Below are positions 14,801-26,800 of a DNA stretch of 64,000 nucleotides, piece after piece. The stretch lies in contig CP136067.1 of NCBI GenBank assembly GCA_032622095.1, forward strand, positions 58,321,899 through 58,385,898. Reading direction: 5' to 3'. Within the stretch, counting starts at the first letter, position 1. Each line of letters opens with the position of its first letter. The notes beneath the pieces were generated by a model. It was not told where the DNA came from, made no database searches, and saw only the letters and a program-made list of their open reading frames with translations. The translations under genes and the position numbers were made by a program. The DNA comes from Siphonodentalium dalli (lineage: Eukaryota > Mollusca > Scaphopoda > Gadilida > Siphonodentaliidae).

Positions 14801-17800
14801 AAAATTTATTATCTGAACATCTCCTAAGGAACTAATCGTCATTGAGTAATTAGTATAGAAAGTGTTAATCAAACCATAGGTTGAGTTTTGTTACACAACT
14901 CGACTAATTATGTTGATGCTACACCACTTACTAAAAGCTTGGAAGAATTAACATTCTCTATATAATTCCATGTCAGCTTGTCATCAGATTTTCTGGAAAC
15001 AGAAGAAAACAGATAAAAAGCTACAAAAACGAAAACAAAAACATAGATACTCCATATATTTCAACAAATATTGACCTTCCATCAAGTGAAGAGAAAAACT
15101 GTCAGATATAAAGATTTAATCATACTGTACCTTACCCCATTTGGATTTTCATAGATGCCCATCACTGAAAAAGGGACAGTTCCCAGCACACATTCAACAA
15201 TGATTGTTTCAGTAACCATGTGGTAACACTATTATTCCTTTTCATTTGGGTGTCTTATTAGTTAATTTATTTGATGTACCATACAAAAATAAATACATCC
15301 AGTTTGTGCAAGAGGAGGGACAAAGCCAGATAGTAGAAAATTAGCATTATTTATTCACAAAAATCAAACTTTTATCCCGATGAGGCAAACCTGCCGACTG
15401 ATTGCCTCTTCAGGTTTGGAATATTGCCAACTGCTTCATTCATATTTAGTTAGCTAGAGAGGAAATCCACAAGATGAACACAATTAATACTTACTCTTTC
15501 ACAGGTAGCATTCCAATACCTGAAACGATGAGATCAAGTAGAATGGTTAATACAGTTTAGATCATTTTCCTAAGTAATTGGATGGACAATCACCCATTGG
15601 TCGTCATATGGTCATTAACCCTTTACCCAACAAACCGGCCAAAACCGGCCAAATAAAGCTTCAACAGCCTAAAATATCTTGGGTCTGTCTCAATAAAACC
15701 ATACAAATATGGATATCATTGGAACCGGCTCATTGACCACATTGTCACAGTTATGCCCTGTGCCAATGCATTCTCTTATATATGTGAGTCGACCATAGGT
15801 CGCCTCGCATATATAAGAGAATGCATTGGCCTAAAAAAAATCTTTTTTTAACACTTTTTACCATTTTTTCTTACATTCTTTAACAATTTTATAATTTTTA
15901 ATGTGTTAAGCCAATGCATTCTCTTATATATGCGAGGCGACCTATGGTCGACTCGCATATATATGAGAATGCATTGGCACAGGGCCCTTCTGTTGGGTAA
16001 AGGGTTAAAGGTATGTTTGGTTTTCACAGTGGGTACATAAGAAAAGTCATAAAAGTCTTAAAAACCACTATTTCCAAGAAGAGCACTGAGAAATAGATTG
16101 ACAATGTTATAATTTACATTATTAATAATTCTGAGATTTCACATGTTGAGACCATTGTTTAATATGTAAACATTAATTTAGCATAACAGCAAGACTCGTC
16201 ATATCAACAAACAATTTATTGCAGTCAGATCAAATCGTGACTCCATGCATTATAATAGATCAGGAATTCAATAATATCCCGAAAAGCACAAATTTTCAAC
16301 TAAAATATTTGAATTGCAATTGCCACACGCCAAAGTTAGACTTGAAAAATGCAACCTGTAGACACAAAATAAATGTATTCAATGTAACTGTGACCATAAT
16401 GAAGATTTGCATTCCCCATTAGCCGAACAATTGTCAGGACTATTTCTTGTTGATGTTGTCACTGAGAGTGAAGCTGTAATTTATGTCAGTGCTTATCAGT
16501 ACATAATTTACAATTCTGTAAATTTAAATTCAACTTCCAGTTAGTATTTGTCAACCAATTTCAGCACCATAGGGTTACCAATTGCATGTGGGCAGAATAA
16601 TTTATGCAGAACACAATGCGCATCAGAATCTCTAATCTCATAGAAAACTTGTTGAAGATGGCATGGAGTTATGTTTCAGAAAATATAACCTTACACAAGG
16701 GTTTCTGCCAAGTGTAACATATACAGTAGTTCATTTCAATGAATCACAATAAACTGTGTTTTTATTTTTGACAAATGAAAGGTTTACATGCATACATATA
16801 TGATTTACATATGATCAGTTCATATTGGGATAGCATCATAGCAACATGCTTTATTTGACAATATAATTGCAATGTAACCAGGCAGAATCGTGCATGTGGC
16901 TTTTAGCGATGCACACTTTGATATCTTTCAGAATAATGCAATAACTATCGATATTTTCCATAAAAATGGTCCAGTAAGATCAATGTTGGCAAATAAATAA
17001 AATTATTTTCATTTTATCATTCATTGAGATAAACATACATTTGACATAGTCATTAATCTGTAGATTGGGTAAGGGAATGTGTCAGAAATATGAGCTATAG
17101 GGGGAAAGGACCCGAAATGGGACCCACTTCCCATCTAGTGGAAACCCTGCTAACACCAATCAAAATTCACTTGATAGAAGCTCTCGATTCAGATATGCAT
17201 GTTCTGTCATTATATTTCATAGCTTGAGTGTTGACCCTTCATGTATTACCTATACTTACTTGTAACTTTAAGTTCTATCTCATCTCTTGCCTTTATCAGC
17301 TTGAGAACTTCATCGTGGATTGCTTGGCTAATTGTGAAGCCATTAACCCTAACTATCTCATCTCCCACCTGTCATTATAGAATTATACATAATTCAAATT
17401 CAACAAATAACCCTGGTTATGTCACCAAGATTCAGGAACATGATAAACTAAAATTCATCATTATAATTTAACTGACATTTCTTCCTATATCATGAACTGG
17501 TCGAGAGCTTTTTTCAAACACTCTCATTGGGCAGTGATCAAATTTTATTGGCACACCCTACAATAGTAATGGCAGTTGCCTCTGCTGCCACCATCAATAC
17601 ATAAAAAAAATGAATAATATCCACACTCGCCTTCATAAAAGAAAATACTGTCAAAGAAGTGCATTTTTTATCAGCACTTCTTATTATTATTTGACCGAAT
17701 AATACCATTGACACTTTGTGAATGGAAAATCCAATTGTTTTCTAATGTTCTCTGCTATCAAGTACAGTGAATTATTTATGCGGTTCAGTTATAAAATTAC

Positions 17801-20800
17801 AGTGCATTACTCCCTCCAACTCTAATTTGATACATGAGGATAAATTTTACAAAGAAAGCTTCTTTGATAGTTTGAATCTGTGTAGGCGTTTTGTTTTCTT
17901 TAAGAATTTCCTATGGAAAAAGTTGGACAACAAAAAATGTCTTTCCTTCGATTGAGAATATCTTAAATGAGTGCTAAAAAGGCCATAAGTTTGACATGGA
18001 AAATATTCAGTGACATATACACTTAGCTACTAAATCTAATCATTTGTATTTTCGGAGATACAGTAATGCCCTAACTAATCGACTCCTTAACCAAAGCAGA
18101 ATTATGGGTTATTTTTCAGGATTTAGTCCGAAATATGGCTTGTTGCCATTCATCGGAAAGCTCTCTGTGAGAGCTTTCCGATGAATGGCAACAAACCATA
18201 TTTCCGACTAAATCCTGAAAAGTTATCATAATTCTGCTGTGGTTAAGGAGTCGATTATTTAGGGCATTACTGTAATTACAATTTGGCTTCTCATGTAGAA
18301 TCAGAAAACTTCAAATTTCACTGATTATTTACCTTTAAGCCCTGTTGTTCAGCCTGGGATTTTTGTTCAACATGTGAAACAAAGACTCCGACGCCATGTT
18401 CAAATCCTGCAACACAGAAAAGCACATGATTGGTCATGTGTGACATTAACAGCTTTGATAGCCCATCCCATATGCTGCACCAGAGCAGCTCCCGTCATGA
18501 AAGGGTTAATCATTCCCCACAATCTTGTGTTTATATTTCACTGTTGCCTGCACGATAAAGACAAACTTTCCTGCATGAGAATTACACTTTAATTTATGGA
18601 CTTTCTTGCCTTTTTCAATTCGATTCAATTTGAGTATATTGGTGTGTATTCAGTTCAATATTTGTTTCAATCAGAAATGATATTTTTCACTGCAGCCTAA
18701 TTTACTTGCTCCAGATGTATATGGCATTCAGCCTCAATAGTATAGAGTCCAGACCAGAGTCTGGCAGAGAGCAATCCTTACTGTTATCTTAACAGTACAA
18801 AAAGTGTAGGGAAGAGAGGGAGTCTGTCTTCAATAGTTAATTGCAATGAACTTTCATCGTTGAGGAATGAGAAGTGGTGTTGCATTATAATTATCAAAAT
18901 AAAACATTTTGATAGGGAAAGGCAAAATAATAATTTTTATATTGGCCTTAACCCTTTCTTGATGGCAGCTGCGCTAGTGCATCATTCAAGATGATGTGCC
19001 AGTGCATTCTCTTATATATATGCGAGTCTCCCACAGGGAGCCTCACATATTTAGGATAATGCACTGGCTTACAAGATCAAGGTAAATATTGTTAGGCCAA
19101 TGTATTCTCTTATATATGCGAGGCTCCCTATGGTAGACTCGCATATATAAGAGATGCATTGGCACATGGTTTTTTCGCAAAATTTCAGGAAGGGTTAAGC
19201 AAAATTTCATGGAAGGGTTAAGCAACTTATTATCTCAATCAGATCATTATAAGTTGGTAATTGACATAAGTTTTGTGTTTTCTAAGAAATAATTATTTAT
19301 AGTTTCTCGTAGTATATTTACCTCCCCTGACAGCGAATCCTAAGCTCTCACCAGGGAGCTTCCTCAGTCTGACGACTCTTAATTTCTCCCCTGGATGAGA
19401 TGGGGCTAACTTGTCATAGCTGATCTGATGCTTTGGAGGAACTAGTGGTCTGTAAATATGTTACACACCATTAAAGTATGGCAAGTACTATTGATACTAG
19501 TAGCTACAATACAATTACAGCTATTGTAGCTAAATATGACCATTTCTGCAGTGTAGACCAATCAAAGAGCGATAACTGAAGACACCAAAAACAATTAATG
19601 TAATAATACCATAAAAAATATCTCGACTTGACTACTCTTATTACCCCTTTCCTTACTAAATACTCATTGATGAGTAGTTCCCTCAGGAAATGTTCACATT
19701 ATAAGTTCAACAAAGGTCGTTATTGAATTTATTATTTAAACATTTACCACCAAGGAATAGGATCCTTCTACATCTGTGTTAACTTTGTTTATAATAGACC
19801 ATTCTAATGTATACTTTTGTAACTGGTGGGGGATTCCATTTAGTGAAGAGAGAGTTAATGCCACATTGAACAAGAGTTACTGAATGTTCAGGTTGAACAA
19901 ATTGTAATATGTGATCAATTAAATTTTGTTTTTAAACATACTATGATGTTAGCCCCTTTTTCCCTCAACCAATCTGTCTGAAAAATGGAACTATTTTTAG
20001 TTTAGTCATTACCATGGCTGTGCTTGGGTATACAAATTTGCACTTGTTACTCTTCTTTCAAGTTGAGACATGGGCCAACTGATCGGATGAGCGGAGCATA
20101 TAATAAACAGAACATCTGCACTTTTTGGATGGATATGGTAATTATCTCATTTGTGATGACAAAAAAATGTATTTCGACTCATGGCAGAGCCACTCATGGA
20201 ATTTCATTTTTTTGTCATCACTCATGAGATAATTACCATATCCAACCAAAAAGTGTAGATATCCTCTATATAATTATACAATTCCCGGACTTCCCTAGGT
20301 TTTGAGCAACCTGCTGAAACAGGGGTTTTCATGGTTCAAGTGCTTCTTTCTGATCCAACATAACAACAGATTCAGTTGCACCAGTTTGAAAAAAATGCCT
20401 GCATCCAAAGAAAGTTGGCAAAAGGTGTGTTTATAGCAACACATCAGATTATGTTCTCAACAAATGCGCTGTTTACAGCCTGATGCAATAGTTTCTTTAC
20501 AATTCACCATGTATAGGCATGCAATGTAATTCACCTGTCTAAAGTCAATGTAACTGTTTCAAATTCAGGGAAAAACAAAGAATGTTGAGTGATGAAGATC
20601 TCTAGATAACACAACTTTTATTTTTGATACATTAAATACTAGGGGGTATATAAATTTACATAACCAAACTTATGTTGGGAAAAGTGGTTGCCACTGTTAT
20701 CATCTGATGTTTAACTTTTGATTACTGGCCACTCAGCAGAGCAAGATTATCCCAAAACATAGGTTAGGGACAATAGCAGGTGAGAAGAGCTAGTATCATA

Positions 20801-23800
20801 ATTCATTCATGTGCGATATAGCTAATTAGTGCAGGAACCAGCCTAGAGGGCGACTTTGAAGACATCTTCTCCTGTGTCATTTCTCCATATTTTTGTCCAA
20901 GGGAGAAGTGACTTCTCTCTCATAAACTAACAGTCCATTTCTACCTAATAATCTAATAGCAAGAAGAAACTTGGTCGAAATTTGGAGTGGTTTCCAAACT
21001 CATCCAAGAGCTTCATGAGCAGAAACCACAATCCATATTTGGTCAAAATCGGTTTATGTTTGTTAAAGTTATCGTTCTCCCATCGTGACATGGACGACGG
21101 AAAAATGGTTAAGTGGGCAGATGGACAGATGCCCACTGTCATGCATCAAACCATACTAGTAGGTCAAGTTTGTTACACAACTTGACCAAAATAATGTTTT
21201 AGGTTTGCTGTTTCTTTTTTAGCTACGGGTGTTACTCTTTGTGGCCTATGCTTAGTATCTATCATAATTATGTTGTCTGGTCTGCACTCTCTTATAGTAG
21301 CTATAAACAGATTAACTTAATGGTAAATAAATACCTTATATGCTCATACAATTCCAGTTTCACTGGTTCATTTAGAACAATTCTCAGGTCCTCAAAAAAT
21401 TTCTTGATATCCATTGAACTGCAAAAGATAAAATGAAAAATATAATTCAGTATACTTCAGGTGGAGTTTAAAAAAAAAGTTGTGTTTGTGTTCTCTCATC
21501 TATAAAGTATTCTCTGATATTGGGATGTGCAGGAATGCCGATTTTAACACACCACTTTTGGTATCTTAGACCTATTTGATGTCTGGGTCCAGATTGTCAA
21601 ATTGCTGCAACATTCCAGTTTGGGAAATAGCACCAGACCTTTGTAAAATATTGAGGCAATACATTTCTCCATTTTTATACACTTTTTTGGACTAACAATG
21701 CTCCAATTGAAGAGAAATGTATATTTTCTTCCTATCTTCATCCCGAGATGACATAAAATCTTTAAACAACATCATCTAGAACAACCATAGAACATAAATT
21801 AATCTACATGCAGTGTTCGCACTGGACCGAAAAATCTTTTGGCCAAACTAAATGAAAATTTTATTGGCCAAATTTAAAAGAACTTTGGCGAAATGTTTTT
21901 GGCCAAATTAAAAAAAAAAATTGCAAAACTAAATCCTCATTTTCTGGGCAGTTCACAATTGTTGACTAAAATATTTGTTTTAAACTTTATTTGTTACTCA
22001 GAATAAAGACATAAAAAAAAAACATTAAAAATATAATATTATACGAACATTTAGGTATGTGTTATGTCACACGTTACAGACAAATGAATTCATGTAAGTC
22101 AATATTAATTAATGCAAAATATGACAAGATTTCATATCTGACCTTATAAAAAAAGCACGGTGGAAATCATAGTCAGAAATGAGTGGGCCATCAATGCAAA
22201 CAACGAAACTAACATTGTATATAATTATAATCACATAAATCTGCTTAACCAAGTGCAATAACTCTATGTCGCTGACGCCAAAGTTGCCATCTAATAAAGT
22301 AATGAGCTGTGTTAGTTGTCATCGCTATTTTCGCCGAGATAAAAATAATTGTTGATTATTAACATGAGGTGACAACTGTTGAATATCTACTGTATTCAAA
22401 CCTTTTATGATGCGAAGCCATGTTGTTGTTATTAGACGGGAGGCAGTTTATGACACATTATGTAACCGACTTTCCATTGAGTTAAGTACTTCTCGCTTGT
22501 ACATCCAATTATGGGACAACGCATTTACGTATTTTATCTTACAGACTGCTTATCAACAAATAATTACACAACCAGTGTGTAGATTAAGCGTTTTGATGAT
22601 TAGTGTTTTAGATCCAATATTAATTGTGCTCACTGATAACAACTCTCTTCAAAGCATATATAAAAAAAAAACACTGATTAGATGTCGAAGAGTTGTGTAA
22701 AGTCCCCTTTGTACAGTCATCACCATTCAACCAACACTCCTGTTACAAAATAAATTTGTGTTTTCATGGTACTAAATTTCAGAAGTACGAAGCCCAAATA
22801 TTTGGCCAAATAAAACTTTTATTAGCCAATTTAGAAAAATAATGGACATTGGCCAATTTGGCCACTGACATCGCAAACACTGACTTCATGTGCCACTTCA
22901 AATAAGTTCAACATATGGCTACCACAAGTGTGAATGAAATGTTTTGAAGTGGCTATCCAATAATAATAGTATCTATGACAGTTTGCATCTCTCAATAGGA
23001 TAGCTTTCAGCGGAACACTGATGAAAACAATAAATGTGAAACTTACGATTGGTATCTTCGAAGAGCATCAAATAATGCATCCCGTTCATCTTCAGCTGGG
23101 ATCAGCAACCTGACCTACAAAAGATAGAAGAAATACTCATTCATTAGCATTCTCATGTCAGACTGGTACGCAATCTAAATCTCAACCACATAGAAACCAT
23201 TCAAACCAAACCCATTCTGCCTTGTACATATACTTCCTTAAAAGATATTTGAAAATTTTGACAGATGGCCAGACAACTAGATTGACATATGGAAAAATAA
23301 TGAACTATACATATAGCTCCACTAAGGCTACTAAAGTTAAGCTAAATAGTACACGTACTATAGTAGTTGAACCTATTTTTGTTCTATTGTGGTAGCTCCA
23401 CAAGTGTTTGGCATGATGCCAGCATTTGTTTGTTTCAATTGACCACGATGATATCATGACAATCATGTTTCTCTTCAAATGGATGCGTTATTGACAGGTG
23501 TTTGTTTCCACGAAATAACTGTTTATGGTAAGAATTTTTTTATTTTTATATATCGAAATATATTGGTGAAAACTAGATATTTTTTACCAATAATGTGATT
23601 AATACTACGCGCATTATAGAATTTGTCTTCAAAATTTTTGGTTAGAACTGCATAACCTAAACCCTTTGAACCCGGTTGGCAGGAATAAATGGCCAATGCA
23701 CAAATGGCTATAACCAGGCTGGCCAGAAAACCAGCCAGTTGACGCACATCATGTAAAAAGGGAATGTTGTTAGATATAGATTTTAGGGTTGCATAGAGAA

Positions 23801-26800
23801 ACCTGGTGATAACTGTTGATGAGCATGGCATAGCAAGGCCATCTACTGAATAAATGTATATATCAGAGTAGATTATATGATATATAGCCCTTGTTTTAAT
23901 TAAAAATCGAAAAACTTACCAGGTGATGCCATATGAAACATCTGACACAGACAAATGATGGCAATAAATATAGTTACTTTGTAGAGGGAAAATAACCTGG
24001 TGGTAACTGTTATCGAGCATATCATAGCAAAGATAACTACTGAATATATCCTTGTTTTATACAATACATAGTCCTATTTTAAATTAACAAGACAGTCAAT
24101 GACTGTGGGGTCGCTCACCAGACTACAAAGACTGATAAGACTGGGACTCTGGAGACTACAACAGTCAGAACTTTTCATAATTACTTTAAAAGAAATAGCT
24201 CTAAACAGGATATGTGGCTAGAGAGATTTCACATATGTAGATTGGTGAAAATCCACCTTGAAATTACCAACTGTATACTACTGATCACCCCCTCCTCCTC
24301 CAGCTCAACAAGTCCCCTTTGACCGGTATACAGACTCCCAAGTCTTAGGTTGGAATTTCACAACTGACACCTCAAACTTTCTCAATTGTTGGAAATTTCG
24401 AATCTCACAAGCGCCTTTTTCCAAAACCATTTAGACATGTTTGAAGCCCAATTATCCATGGATCCAAAACACAATACATGTAAGTCAGATTAATCAGTCA
24501 GGTGGTTCCAAGGTAGATGTTTTAATGAATTTGGCATTTCAATGATTTTATTAGACACAAAAGTGTTAACTCCCCATAGCCCCACCATTTCTTGACAAAT
24601 TGACCTCATTTTAACAAATCTGAATCTCAGTCACTTAAGGATCCTCCTGATTGCTCCATACTATATGTAAGCTAAATAGTCCAACCTCTCTTGAGAAGAC
24701 ATTTTAAGAATTACTATAGAGACATATAGTTATGTCCCTGGTCCCACCCTATTTAACCTGGTGACCCCATCTGAATAAATTTAAATCCCAGACACCAAAG
24801 AACCCTTCATACATATGATAAATATCAGTAAAATAGACCTGATGGTCCTTGTGAAGGAAGCATATTAAGAGGGAAACTGTTCTTCGTTTGGCCCCTATTT
24901 GACCAAGTGACCCCATTTAAAAAAAATCTGAATTGCAGTCAAGGAAGAACATTCCATGCTAAATAAGCCAACCAGTTCTTGCAAACATATTTTAAGAATT
25001 ACTATGTAGTGAAATAGTCTCTGGCTCTGCCCTTATTTGACTTTGTGATCCCATTTTCACAAAGGTAATTTCATACCAAATATAAGCAAAATAGGCCATT
25101 TGATTATTGCATAGAAGACACATCATGAATTACTATGTAGAGAAAGAGTAATGTAGCTGGCCTTGCACCTACTTGACCTGGTGACCCTGATAGAACAAAT
25201 CTGTACCACAATCACCAAAGGAGCAAGCCTGCAAATAGTGCACCTATTCCTACATTGTATGTGCCTGGCCTCAAGCAACACAATGTATTATACAATCAAG
25301 CCTTGAAATAGTGCGATAGTGTGTCTGTCATTTGCGGAATGAGGTCCCCCAGAGGGTGACTTTAGTGACGCTATCCTGCACAGTGGGCTAGCATCACTAA
25401 ATTCACCCTCTGGGGACCTCATTCTGCTAAGGCCCTCAACTGCTATGGCAGACCTAGGATAAGATTGAAGTTCCCCAGTTGAAGTTGATGTTCACCCATT
25501 GGACACCTCAATTATGAATTTTATATTCTGCAAATTAGGGGATATAGAAACTTCCTAGAAGGGAAATGTAACTAACAACTGTGTGGGATAGCATCACTAA
25601 ATTCACCCTCTGGGGACCTCATTCTGCAAATGACAGACCTCCTATTTGCCATGTTGAACAATACATGATAGATTGTACCTCTTATTAATGATTCTCTGAC
25701 CTGCAAATGTCAGACACACTAAATTCAGGCAGTTTGTTTAAATTGCTAGCAGTATGTTTATACAATCTGTCAGTGACATTGTATTCCTTGATTAATGACC
25801 TGTGTTTCTCTCTGTCTATCCACAAAAAGATATCTGCAACTTTAATAGAACAGGTATTAATGTTGGAAGCTGGAAATGATATCCATTGGAAGGGATGTTG
25901 GTTGGGTGTAGGCCACTGCAGGGTGGGGGTGCATCTGGGCCATGTGGGAGGGGGATGGGTAATGGAATATTTCTGTAATTTCAGAAGATTAAAGATTAAA
26001 GTTTCATAAATCTGCAGATGTTATAATGGTGTCACTTTTTCAAATTTTATAACATGGTTTTTTTTTTCCAGTTATGTCACTGGCTCTGCCCACATTCGAC
26101 CCAGTGACCTCATTTGAACAAATATGAATAACAGTCCCCCAAAGACCCTTTGTACCAAATATGAACCCATTCGGACCAATGAAATTTGAGAAGAAGTTGT
26201 TGTAAGAATTACAGAGTTATGGCCCTGGCTTCGCAACTATTTGACCCAGTGACCTCATTTGAACAAATCGGAATGAGAGTCACCTAGGGAACATCCACAC
26301 CAAATATGAACCCATTTGGTCTTACGGTTCCAGAGAAGATGTTCAAAGAATTGTTGACGGACGGACGGATGGACGGACGGATGGATGGACGGACGACGGA
26401 CGAGGAGTGATGACTATAGCTCCACCGGAGACTTCGTCTCAGGTGAGCTAAAAACCAGAAAGCTTACAAGCTGATGCCGTCTAAATCATCTGAGGTAATT
26501 GCCACAAACATATGACGTCAATAGATATACTGTTCCTTTGCATCAGGAAATCTGGGGATAACTGTTGGTGGGCATGAAATACATGTAGTAAGCTCAACCA
26601 CTGGACATACATGTAGAATCATATATATTCTTAGGGTTTACTAATTTGGAGCATCCTAATTGATATGTGTATATACATAGAGGATCTACACGAGTCCCCT
26701 GTTTATAGCAAAATTTACAAAACGAGTCCAGTAAATTAACTCTGGACTGAGCCAAATAAATAAGACTCTTTGACATATTTAATGTCATAAAATTAATGAA

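Noticed and set aside
15137-15165. Possible exon on the minus strand (…GIYENPNG) with AG and GT borders
   Set aside because: Including it between exons 7 and 8 gives an in-frame stop, while exon 7 joins exon 8 directly in phase and matches vertebrate harmonin.
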